Assembly (NCBI GenBank): GCA_963738025.1
Contig: CAVTWA010000006.1
Location: 186,001 to 250,000 of the forward strand
Direction of reading: 5' to 3'
DNA: 64,000 bases
DNA from: 20CM-2-55-15 sp963738025
GTDB lineage: Bacteria > Acidobacteriota > Terriglobia > 20CM-2-55-15
Made by a program: the position numbers and the translations under genes
The notes under the pieces: generated by a model
Databases searched by the model: none
What the model saw: the letters and a program-made list of their open reading frames with translations, nothing else
What the model was told of the DNA's origin: nothing
Part shown: positions 41,551-52,300 of the stretch, piece after piece
How the letters are laid out: every line of letters starts with the position of its first letter
How positions within the stretch are numbered: position 1 is the first letter of the stretch

Positions 41551-44500
41551 CTACTTGGTGCCGATAAGATTAAGGAACACGCCTTTATGGTTGTACCTCA
41601 TGTCGGTCAGGTCGTCGGAGAAATCCGTGAAGTTGTAGCCGACCCCGACCTTCATGTTGTTACCGATGCGACGATAGATCGCTGCCAGCGCGCCGCGGTT
41701 GCGTTGACGGATCTGGGGCATGGCGAGCATTCGCACCTCGGCCATGCTGTCCCAGTTCTTGCGGAAACGCCGGTCCAGACGCAACACGCCCAGATGAGCG
41801 GTGTTGTCGAAGAAATTCAGCTGCACGCGATCCAGGCTCGCCTCTCCCATACGGTAGGCGTACTTGCTGCCGATCTGCCAGTTGGCCGTGAGGTCGTAGG
41901 AGAGATCCAGCGCCGCGATGTGGCTTTTCTGTATGTACTCGACCGCAGTGTCCTGCAGAATCACCTGGTCCGTGGTCGGGACGTTATAAAAGTACGTGTA
42001 CTTTGCCAGAGCGCTCAGCCGGTCGTGTCGCACCGGACGGTACGCGTAGCCGACGACAGCCTCGGTGTAGCCGCCGGCATAGAAATCGCCGAGTGAGCTG
42101 TCACTCACGGAGTGGTCCAGCTTGCCGAGCATCCGCCAGTCCGGATTCAGCTGGACTTTGAAACTGTTACGGAACAACCACGTGGTCGTTTTGGTGTGCG
42201 TCGTATCAATCTGTTCCGCGAGGTCCCGGCGAAACTCGACGCCGCTCGAAAACTGCGCCTTATCGCGGCCGTAACCCACTTTGATTCCAGCCGCCTTGCG
42301 ATCGGTCGTGGCGGCGGTCAACGAGTCGCGCAGCTTGCCGATTTCCGTGCTGGCGCCGAAATTCCAGCGTTCCTTTGGTACGAGGTTGATTCCGGTTGAG
42401 CGCGTGAGGCCGGTCTGTCCGCCGTTCTGGTAGCGCTCTTCGGCGTAGACGCTGGAGCTGTCCGAGAGTCTTCTCTTCACTCCTGAAATCAGATTGCCCT
42501 GGCGGACCTGTACGCCGTTGTCCGTCCGCTCGTTTTCCAGCGCATAGTTCAGATAGAGGTTGGTCAAGTCGGAATAGAGGAAGGTAGTGCCGATTTTTCC
42601 GCCGAGGCCGAGGTCTCCGTCTGAAGCCTCACCGTCGATCTTGAAGCGTTTCGACACTCGATAGGAGCCACCCGCGCCGAGACGACCGTTGCTTTCACGG
42701 CCGCCGGTTGCCGCGACCGTGTCCTGCACGAAACCATAGGCACGCCACGTGGCGCCCGGGTTGAACATGAGCTGCGCGACCGCGTCCGTGCGCTCGCCCT
42801 GCTCCTGGGTCAGAGGAACAACCGGCGAACGGTCCATGCGTAGATCGTTGCGCACGCCGGTGCTGAGTCCCCACCTCTCGGTCAGCTTATAGGCCACGTC
42901 CAGTTCGACGGCCCGGGTCGCGAGCCCCTGGAGCTCGGTCCTCTGGTCGCCCTTGGCTGCCAGGCTCAGGCGGTTCGTCACCGGCAATCTGAAGGCGCCG
43001 CCGAATTGCTCGGTGTCTTTAAGAGTCGCCTGTCCCGGCGCCGAATAGCCGGCGCCGAGGTTCTGCTTATAGAAGGTAAATTGACCGTCGTGCCCCTTGA
43101 AGACGTCGTTGAGCCCGACGCTCAGGTCGGCACGGTAGGCCCCCGCCTTCGCGTCGGTGGACGCCATGTCGGGGCCCTGGAATCCGAATCCGCCGTCATT
43201 GGACTGCAGCGGCGTGGAGACAAGCCCTTCGCTCCGCCCCGTCTGCACTTTGAAAAAGGAATTGGCGCTCATCTTCAGAGTCATGTCCGCAGCGCCGAGG
43301 TTGCTGTTACTATCCGCTTCCTTGTTGTGGTTGGCGGTCAGGCCCAGCTGGAGATGGTCGTTGACCCAGTAATGACCTTGGCCGCCGCCGGAGACGGCAT
43401 TCAACTGATCGAAGCCTGGCGTGTACTCGTAACGTATCACCACATAAGCAGCGTTACCGCTCAAGCCGTTACTGCGCACCAGCTGGTTGTCGTCAGCGGT
43501 GGACGAGAGGGGCTGGGTCAGCAACAGCCGGCCTTGCAGGTAGTCGATGTCGTAGTCCTGGCTGGGCCGCAGATTGACCACCCCGGTGACGATCTGCGAG
43601 TCCTTGTCGCGGATCTCGATGCGCACACGTTCCGAACCCGTCAGGATGTCCTGATGGTGCATATAGTACAGCGAACCGCCCGTTCCCAGAAATTCCTCGT
43701 AGCTCGACAGCGTCCCCGGTTGGGCGGCGAACCCGTCCACCGTGAGTCGCCGGTCGCCGAATCTGGTAGTGGATTCAGACCCGAAATGCGCGTTGGCTCC
43801 GTACAGGCCACGGTCGACCTGGGCCAGCTCGTTGCCGGTGTAGCCGGTGTTGAAATTGCCCCACATCCAGTAATTCTGGCCACGGCTCGCTTTCAAGTAG
43901 AACTTGCCCAGAGTCGGCGCCATTTCTGTCACAACACCGTCGTCGCCGAAGGTCGGGTAATAGTAGTCGGGATTGATGCGCCTGAATAAAGAATCGGGCG
44001 ACTTGTCGAGGAAGTTGCTGAAAATATCCTTCACCGGGCCCTCGCGAGTATCCGCACTCGCCGTCAATCGCCAATGCTCGCTCACCTTGCCGTTGACGTA
44101 GAACGCCAGCCGGCCATCCAGCGTCGAATCGTAGGGCTGCGGAGCGTCCTGGCCCTGAAACAGATCTATCGGCCCGCTCGCGCGATTCCCGGACACCGTG
44201 ATGTCGGCGACGCCGACATAGAAGAGGTCTCTGCGCTTGAACTCCAGGTCGCGCAGATACAGCGAACCGTTGCCCGCGTCGTCGAGCACCGCGACTTCAA
44301 CCGTATGTGTGCCATCGGGAAGGATCTGCTCCGCGACGAAGTTGCCCTGAGGGTCGACCGGAGTTTCGCGGCCCGCCACCCAGACCGTGTGGTTTGCCGG
44401 TATGCCATTTCCCTGCACCGTCACCGTGCCGCTGCCGAGCGGAATCTGGTGACGCGCCATGTAATTCTCGCCGTAGGCTGCGAGCAGCTCACGCGGCGGC

Positions 44501-46383
44501 GGCCCATCTTTCGTCACTAATTGTCCAGGCGACGGGTCGCGGTAGAGCAGCAGCGGCCGCGCTTCCGTCTCGTCGAAATGACCCTTCGAGTCGTAAGCAC
44601 GCAGCAGAAATTTGAGTTCGCGTTCCGGTCCCGCGAGAATTTTTGGCGCCGGCTGCCATATTGCGATACCAGCTTCGTCAACCGCGATGATTTCGAGCGG
44701 CACGTCCTGCAAGGACTGCTGCTGCTCGAAGATTCGGATTTCGGAACGCTCGATGAAGCTCGCATAGTTGTTATACGCGCGGAAGCGCACCACCGATGCG
44801 ACAGGACGGTGCTCCAGATCGCTTACAGCCACGGCAACTGGATACGCCGAGACAGCGAGCCGCGGCTTCGACTCGAGATTATCGAAGCGGAAGCGGATTT
44901 TGGCGTTGTCGAGCGCGACGTCGGTGCAGCGCTGGATGTCGGAAGAGCTGCGGCCCAGGTCGTCGATCGGCTTACCGTCTACAGTGATGTGCAGCACGTT
45001 AAGATCGTAAGGACTCTTCGAATGAAGCTCCTGGGTAAGACGCGTGATGTCCACGCCTTCGTAATTGTCCAGCGGCAGCGGTTCGTCATACACGACCTGC
45101 ACGCGCACGAACGAGTCCTGACCCTGGATAAAACCGGCGTTCACCACGTCGTCGGACTGGAGATAGCCGCGTCCCTCGTGCTCGGACCGGGCTCCCGACA
45201 GCACGGGATCCTGCATGACCATGTCCATGGCACGGCGCGCCCGCGCCGCGGAAAGGCCGAGGTCGTCGCCGTATACGGACGCAGTGCGGCGGTCGAGGCG
45301 TTCATTCTTCGTGTAACCGATAAACCGCAGGCGCGCGTTCTTCTTGTCCGCAATGTCCGTCAATGCACGGCGCAAGTTCGACGCTAAGCCCGCCGGAATG
45401 ACCGGCTGGCCGTTCGCGAGCTCGATCGTCGCAAGGCTGCCCCAGGCCGGGTCGTATACCCTGGTCACCATTTCCTCGATATCGTCAGGGCAGAGTTGCG
45501 GCTCTTCCGGCAACGTCTCGAGTGGATCGTCATACCAGAATTCCACCTCGATGCGGCGATTCAACGCTCGTCCCTGCACGGTGTCGTTGGAAGCCACCGG
45601 ATGTGTGTCGCCCCGACCATCGCTTTCGATCGCCGGGGCCGGCAATCCGAGCTTCTCCTGCATCGCCTGCGCGACGCGCTGCGCCCTGGCCTTCGACAAC
45701 GAGAGCGGGTTTCCGAAAGTCTGCTCGTCGCGACCGGCGAGAGGCGCGTTGTCGGTATAGCCAATGAAGCGGACCGTCACGCCTCGCTTGTCGTGCAGGT
45801 TATCGAGGGCCTCCTGGACTTGTCTGGTGAAAGCTTCGGAAACGGCAATGTTCTCGTCCTCGTACCGCAGTGGTACGACGAGATTTCTGACGCGCATCCG
45901 CGGAGTCTCGCCTTCCTTGAATCGCATTTTACAAACGGTCTCCACCCGGCACACCTTGATGCGCTTGATGTCATCGGCCACATTCGGGTCCAGCGACCAT
46001 TCCCGGATTTTCTGGCCGTCGGCCAGATTCCTCTCGACCGACTCGCCTGGCCTGGCCGTTTTAACAGGACTGGCCGGTGTGTTGACCTGTCCGGCCGGAG
46101 TGCCGGGCGGAGTGGCGGTCGTGTTGAATGGACTGTTGAACGGACTGCCGGGTATGTTGACCTGGCCGGCGGGCGCGGCAATCTGGCCGGTGGGCGCGGC
46201 GATCTGGCCCGCGGCCGCGGAGGCGGCCATCATCAGGAATCCGACAATCAGCGGCAGATGGGCCTTCGTCCAACTGGACCGGGAACGAAACCCAAGAGGC
46301 ATAAGAAAAGATGTCGCGAAACGATTTTCGTGCATCTTGTGCTTCTTGCGTTCCTGATTTTTCCTGTTACTCATATCCTTCAC
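41551..46383 (-). CDS. giant OmpA-family outer-membrane beta-barrel protein
   Basis: A 1,610-residue protein. After a hydrophobic helix (LPLIVGFLMMAASAAAG) and low-complexity repeats (GQIAAPTGQIAAPAGQ) come two OmpA-like peptidoglycan-binding domains (VTVRFIGYTDNAPLAGRDEQ to GRALNRRIEVEFWYDD; ARLRFIGYTKNERLDRR). An Ig-like domain follows (TVTVQGNGIPANHTVWVAGR). From about residue 790 the chain is a large outer-membrane barrel (YWMWGNFNTGYTGNELAQVD, GVGYNFTDFSDDLTDMRYNH). The GTG at 46383 overlaps the TGA of the DUF11 gene; an ATG at 46374 is also possible. It probably anchors the DUF11 polypeptide in the outer membrane. Confidence 0.8.
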   Translation of the reverse strand: MKDMSNRKNQERKKHKMHENRFATSFLMPLGFRSRSSWTKAHLPLIVGFLMMAASAAAGQIAAPTGQIAAPAGQVNIPGSPFNSPFNTTATPPGTPAGQVNTPASPVKTARPGESVERNLADGQKIREWSLDPNVADDIKRIKVCRVETVCKMRFKEGETPRMRVRNLVVPLRYEDENIAVSEAFTRQVQEALDNLHDKRGVTVRFIGYTDNAPLAGRDEQTFGNPLSLSKARAQRVAQAMQEKLGLPAPAIESDGRGDTHPVASNDTVQGRALNRRIEVEFWYDDPLETLPEEPQLCPDDIEEMVTRVYDPAWGSLATIELANGQPVIPAGLASNLRRALTDIADKKNARLRFIGYTKNERLDRRTASVYGDDLGLSAARARRAMDMVMQDPVLSGARSEHEGRGYLQSDDVVNAGFIQGQDSFVRVQVVYDEPLPLDNYEGVDITRLTQELHSKSPYDLNVLHITVDGKPIDDLGRSSSDIQRCTDVALDNAKIRFRFDNLESKPRLAVSAYPVAVAVSDLEHRPVASVVRFRAYNNYASFIERSEIRIFEQQQSLQDVPLEIIAVDEAGIAIWQPAPKILAGPERELKFLLRAYDSKGHFDETEARPLLLYRDPSPGQLVTKDGPPPRELLAAYGENYMARHQIPLGSGTVTVQGNGIPANHTVWVAGRETPVDPQGNFVAEQILPDGTHTVEVAVLDDAGNGSLYLRDLEFKRRDLFYVGVADITVSGNRASGPIDLFQGQDAPQPYDSTLDGRLAFYVNGKVSEHWRLTASADTREGPVKDIFSNFLDKSPDSLFRRINPDYYYPTFGDDGVVTEMAPTLGKFYLKASRGQNYWMWGNFNTGYTGNELAQVDRGLYGANAHFGSESTTRFGDRRLTVDGFAAQPGTLSSYEEFLGTGGSLYYMHHQDILTGSERVRIEIRDKDSQIVTGVVNLRPSQDYDIDYLQGRLLLTQPLSSTADDNQLVRSNGLSGNAAYVVIRYEYTPGFDQLNAVSGGGQGHYWVNDHLQLGLTANHNKEADSNSNLGAADMTLKMSANSFFKVQTGRSEGLVSTPLQSNDGGFGFQGPDMASTDAKAGAYRADLSVGLNDVFKGHDGQFTFYKQNLGAGYSAPGQATLKDTEQFGGAFRLPVTNRLSLAAKGDQRTELQGLATRAVELDVAYKLTERWGLSTGVRNDLRMDRSPVVPLTQEQGERTDAVAQLMFNPGATWRAYGFVQDTVAATGGRESNGRLGAGGSYRVSKRFKIDGEASDGDLGLGGKIGTTFLYSDLTNLYLNYALENERTDNGVQVRQGNLISGVKRRLSDSSSVYAEERYQNGGQTGLTRSTGINLVPKERWNFGASTEIGKLRDSLTAATTDRKAAGIKVGYGRDKAQFSSGVEFRRDLAEQIDTTHTKTTTWLFRNSFKVQLNPDWRMLGKLDHSVSDSSLGDFYAGGYTEAVVGYAYRPVRHDRLSALAKYTYFYNVPTTDQVILQDTAVEYIQKSHIAALDLSYDLTANWQIGSKYAYRMGEASLDRVQLNFFDNTAHLGVLRLDRRFRKNWDSMAEVRMLAMPQIRQRNRGALAAIYRRIGNNMKVGVGYNFTDFSDDLTDMRYNHKGVFLNLIGTK

Positions 46384-49300
46384 CTGATTCCCTTCGGCGG
46401 AGCACCACGGCGCCAGAACACTTCAGGCTCGATGGTGAGTGCGTAGCTGGAATTCGCCGCCCCCCACGCTTCGGTCAACTGTTGTTTGAAGGTTTCGACG
46501 CGCCGTTTGACCAGCGCTGCATTTTCCGTGTCGGCGACGTAGGACAGACGCAGCACTGCCGGCGCTTTGCGCAGTTCCTCGACGAGTAAGTTGAGGCGCG
46601 GCTTCCATTCATCGCGGATATCCGTCGTACCCGGCTCGAACGCGGCATCTAACAGGTCGATAGAGACCACGCGGTTAATGGATGCGCCGAAGTTGACCTG
46701 CAAGGCCTTGCCGCTGGTGGCGCGCTGGATCTGCACCTGGTCCGTCGTCATCCGGTAGCCGCTCGGCAGTGTCCTGTCGTCGAGCTTCAGCACGAAATTG
46801 CTGCCGCGGCTGTCATTGGGCACGATCGCGCAGGTGATGTGGTAGCGCCCGTACTTATCGGTCGCCGCCTGCAGCCCCGTCGGCGTCACCACGCGCACAC
46901 CGGCCAGGCCTTCTTCTCCGTCGTCCTGCCGTCCATTGCGATTCTTGTCGTTGAAGATCTTTCCCATCACGTCCGTGCAATCGAACGTCGGATCGGGGAC
47001 GAGACGCACGGTGGCAGTCGCTTCCCCGGACAGCGCGTTGCCGTTGGCGCCCATCAGCGCTTGCGCGTGGTTCACGTATTCGCCCTCGTTGTTGCCCGCA
47101 CCCACGGCGAGCAGCACTTTCACCGTGCGCACCTGGGTGCCTGCGATGACCAGGCCGTTCCAGCTGAGCACCGTGCCGACGACTGTTGGCTCGGTCGGTA
47201 CGCCATCGAGAAGGGCAGAGCCCTTGATGTAACTGAATCCCGCAGGCAAACGATCCACGATGCTCACATCAGAGAGCAACTGGCCGGAATGGTTGTTCGC
47301 GGTGATCGTGTACGGAACCAGCTGCCCGCGGCTCACGTTGACCACCGACGTTGTCTTGGTGACGGTGAGCAAGCCGAGCAACTGCGGATCCAGCGGGATG
47401 TGGTTGTTGAAGATCTGGCTCGAGCCAGGGATCTGGTTGCCGTCCAACAGCAGGTGCACATAGTAGGTCGTGCCGGCGCTGCGTGGCTGTACCGATGCAG
47501 CCGGCGCGAACTCCGAAGGCTGAACTTCGCAGAACTGGGCCGTGCCCGGAACGACGTCGGAGGCGCTGGCCGGACAGGCCGGCACCGAGAAAGCTGCGGT
47601 CGAAGCGCTGGACGCCGGCGGAATGATCTGCGAATAGCCCGAAACGTAGTTTGCTCCCGCCGGCGCCGTTACGCCGATGAGGTAATCACCGCCGCTCGGG
47701 CAGGCCGGGTCGCTGAAGTTGATATCGAATTTGTAATAACCGTCGACAAGTGTGATCTGCCCTTGCTGGGCCGCATCGTCGAAGCAGGCCGCCGGCAATG
47801 GCGAGGAACCGCGGGCAGCCAGCAGGCTGAGTGTCGCCCCGGCAACCGGCGTACGCGTCATCGAGTTATAGATGACGCCGTTCGGATGAATTGCCAGGTT
47901 CAGGCCCTGCAGAGTGGCGCCAGAGGTCACGACGATGTCGCTGATCCGCTGCAGTCCATTGGTGAACGGCGAGACACCGCGTCCCAGCAATGCAGTGTTC
48001 GGTCCCGCGCCCGGAGCGCGGAAGCGCAGCTCGTAATGAACACCCGTCGTGTCGTTCGGATCGACATTGATGATGCGATAGGCGCCGCTGGTGTCCGTCT
48101 GTACCGATTGCGACAGCTGGTTATTCCGGTACAACTCTACGGTCCAGCCCGACATCGCCCTCTCCCGCGAATCCTGCACATTGTCGAAGTTGGCGTCATA
48201 CCAGGCAGCCCCGTTCAGCATGGCGAAGACCACCGGCGTTCCCGGCGCTGCTGCCGCGCTGCCGACGGTTATCGACACACTGGCGCTCGCCGTTTGCGTC
48301 GGGTTGCCCCAGGCGACTACAGAGGTGTTCGTGACCACTGTTCCAAGCGCAAGGGTGGCGTTGAGAGTGGCGCGGAACTTGACCACCAGCGTCCCTCCCG
48401 GCGCCAGCGGTGGGTTGATTGCACCGTAATTGACGGTGATTGTCGAACCGCTGAAGCTGACGCCCGCGGGCGAACCGTTTACCGTCGCGGACTGGTTCAC
48501 ATAAGCGAGCTGGTTGAGTTGCGTTGCGTTGAGATCGTCGCTGACAAAGACGTTATAAGCCGGCACGGCGCCGATATTGACGATGTTCAAGGTGTAATCC
48601 AGCTGCGCGCCCGGGATAGCAACGCCGCCCCCGACAACGGAGACCTGTGCCGTGATCGAAACCTGCTGGCCGGCACCCACCACGACAACGGTCGGCTGTG
48701 GGCCATTGGCAGGATTGCCATCGCTGTCGGTCAGCACGTTCGGTTGTCCGATGCTGCTCACCACCGCCTGGTTGCTGATTACGGTGCCCACGGGCGTCCC
48801 GAGGTTGATCCGCATGTCGTACTGAAGGACCGCCGTAGCGCCGGGCTGGATCGTGCCGATGGTGATGCCCGAAGCCAGCGGGGCAGCGCCGCCGTCCGGC
48901 TGGCCAACGGGCTGTCCGTTGAGGAGCGTGGAATTCGCAATATACGTCGTATTCGCCGGAACCGGATCTCTCAAGACAACGCCGGTTGCGGCAACCGATC
49001 CGGAATTCTTTATCGTGATCGTGTAGCGCAGGCCGTCGCCCGCATCAACGATGCCCGGCGAACCCAGATCCGTGAACAGAACGACGGTCTTCTGGGCATA
49101 CAGCGGCGGACGATTGGTGACGACATCCCGCGTCGGATCATTCGGGGCCGGCGTGCGCGGGTCATCGGAAGGCTGGTCGGCGGTGCCGGTGGCGCTCACG
49201 AAGCCCTGGTTCGAGATGATCGTGCCGTCGGGGGTGGTCACGGGCACGGCGACATCGAAGGTGATGGTTGCGACGGTGGCCTGGCTGCCCGACGCGTCGG

Positions 49301-52300
49301 CAGGCATCAAACCCGCCGTCGCATTGGCCGGCGAGTTGATCGGCATGCCGTTCACCAGCGGCGAGACGCCCGCGACATCCGCGACTTTGGCGCCATTCAG
49401 TGTCGTGCTGCCTGCAACGTAGACGGTGTTCGCCGGTACCGCATCGCGCAGCATGACGTTCGCGGCATCGGCGTTGCTAATGTTCTTCACCGTGATGGTG
49501 TAACGCATCGTGTCGCCGGCGACCAGGACGTTCGGATCGCGCAGATAAGTGGAGATCTTCTGCACCCGGAAGACGGAGGCGGACGAGATCGTCACCCGCG
49601 TCGGGTCTTCGCCGCCGGCAACAGTCGGATCGGCCGTACCATTGACGTTCGGATCATCGCTCCAGGCGAAGGTCGAACCATTGGCGAGACGGAGCGTCGC
49701 CTGGTTGGCGACAACCGTACCGGTGGCGATGGGCGACTTGAGCGTGATGTCGAACTGGATGACGGCCTCGCTGTTAATCGGCAGGCTCAGGTTACGAATG
49801 TCGATGACACCGGTACCCTTGCTGCCACCCGTGCTGCTGGTGGCACTGACGTCGGCTCCAGCAGGGGACGTGACGAGCGCGAGCGAGCCGGGAGCGAAAT
49901 CCGCTTGTGCATTGAGAGCATCCATCTCGTCAACGATGCTGAAATTGTTCAGCGCCTGACTGGTCGTGCGGAAGCGCAGCGTATAACGCAGTTTGTCGCC
50001 CGGCACTGCCGTTGTGGCGGGGTTGACACCGCTCGTGAGATCCGCCACGGTCTTGTCGAAAACATATCCCGACAGCGCCACCGTCACAGTGTGGGCGTCC
50101 TGATTGTCCAGGGTGCCGGGCGTACCGTTGGTCAAAGTGCCGGTGAAGGCCTTGCGATTGGTATTGCTGCTGTCGCCGTTGAACCACTGGATAGCGCCCG
50201 CGATATTGGTGAGCGTCACGGCATTCTGCGTGTTGGCGTCGAGCTGGGTCCGGTAACGAATGATCAGATGCTGATTCGGACCGATCGTTCCAGCCGCCGT
50301 CAGCATCGTGATGTCGAGCTGGCAGCTGGGTGCAGCGGTGTAGCTCAAAGAGTAGTCGCTTGCCTTGTTGAGCAGGGCCTTGCCCGCGACCGGGGTGACG
50401 CCGTCTGCAGCGAAGACCTGCGCGCTCAAGATTTCGGGTGTCAGGTCGCACATGCCACCCGTGGCTATGTGGGGGAGCAGGTCACGGATCGCAGCGCTCC
50501 AGGCATCGCTCGGGCCGGTGTTCTGAACGTCGATGGCGAAATTGCCCCACTGCGCCAGATTCATCGTCGCCGGACCTGATTTCGTGACAGTCAGCACCGG
50601 TGCGCCGAGATTGCCGACGATGTCTAGGGTCGGATCATTGGCGGCCGGCGTGCGCGGGTCGTCGGACGGCTGGTTAACCCCGGCGGCGCTCACAAAACCC
50701 TGATTCGAGATCACCGTGCCGCCCGGCGTATTCGGATTCACGATCACATCCATCGTGATAGTTGCGACATTGGACTGCGTGCTCGACGCGGACCCAGGCA
50801 TCGAACCGGGAGCCGGATCGGCCGGCGAGTTGATCGGCATGCCGTTGACGAGCGGCGACGCGCCTGCGACATCCGCGATCTTGGCGCCATTGAGAGTCGT
50901 GCTGCCCGCCACGTAGGCCGTGTTCGCCGGCACCGCGTCGCGCAGTACGACATTAATGGCGTTGCCGCTGCCGGTGTTTTTCACCGTGATCGTGTAGCGC
51001 AGCGTGTCGCCGGCAAGCAGGAGGTTCGGGTCGCGCAGATACGTGGAGATCTTCTGCACCTGGAAAGCGGTGGCCGACACGATTGTCACCCGAGTCGGAT
51101 CTTGCCCGCCAGCAACGGTCGGATCGGCCGTACCGTTGACGTTCGGGTCGTCGCTCCAGGCGAAGGTCGTGCCATCGGCGAGACGGAGCGTCGCCTGGTT
51201 GGCGACGACGGCGCCGTTGGCGATGCCTGACTTGAGAGTGATATCGAATTGGATCAAAACCTCAGTGTTGGGCGACAGGCTCAGGTTACGAATGTCGATG
51301 ACACCGGTACCCTTGGTGCCGCCCGTGCTGCTGGTACCCCTGACGTCGGCGAGAGACGGGGCGGTCACGAGCGAAAGCGTGCCGGCCGCAAACCCGGGTT
51401 GTGCGTTCAGCGCATCCATGTCATCGAAAATGCTGAAACTGTTAAGCGCTTGACTGTCTGTGCGGAACCGCAGGGTATAGCGCAGCTTGTCTCCGGGGGC
51501 CGCCGTTGTGGCGGGGTTGACACCGCTGGTGAGATTCGCGACGGTCTTGTCGAAGACATATGCCAGGAGCACCACGTTCACTGTATGGGCGTCCTGATTG
51601 TCCAGGACGCTGGGTGTCCCGTCGGTCAAAGGGCCGTTGAAGAGCCGGCGGGTGGGATCACTGCTGTCGGCATTGAACCACTGGATGGCGCCCGCAACAT
51701 TAGTAAGCGTCACACCATTCTGCGTGTTGGCATCGAGCTGGGTCCGGTAACGGATGATCAGCCGCTGGTTCGGACCGATCGTTCCCCCGGCCGTCAGCAT
51801 CTTGATGTCGAGTTGGCAATTGGGCGCAGCGCTGTAGCCAAAAGAGTAGTCGGTGCCCTGGTTGAGGGGGCCCTTGCCCGGAACCGGGGTAACGCCGTCT
51901 GCAGCAAAGACCTGGGCGCTCAAAATTTGAGGTGTCAGATTGCACATCCCGCCCGTCGCGATGTGCGGCAGGAAGTCGCGGATGGCAGAGTTCCAGGCGT
52001 CGCTGGACCCGGTGTTCCGGATATCGATGCTGAAATTGCCCCACTGTCCCATGCTCAGCGTCGCAGGGCCCGACTTCGAGACCAGGAGCCCCGGGCTGCC
52101 GGGAGTGGCGACGGTGTCGCGAGTCGGATCGTTCGGTGTCGGAGTGCGCGGGTCATCGGATGGCTGGTCGACGAAGCCACTTCCGCTCACGAACCCCTGA
52201 TTCGAGATCACCGTACCGCCGGCGGTATTCGGGTTCACGACCACATCGAACGTAATCGTTGCGATATTGGACTGGCCGTTAGCTGGGGCTGCAGGCATCA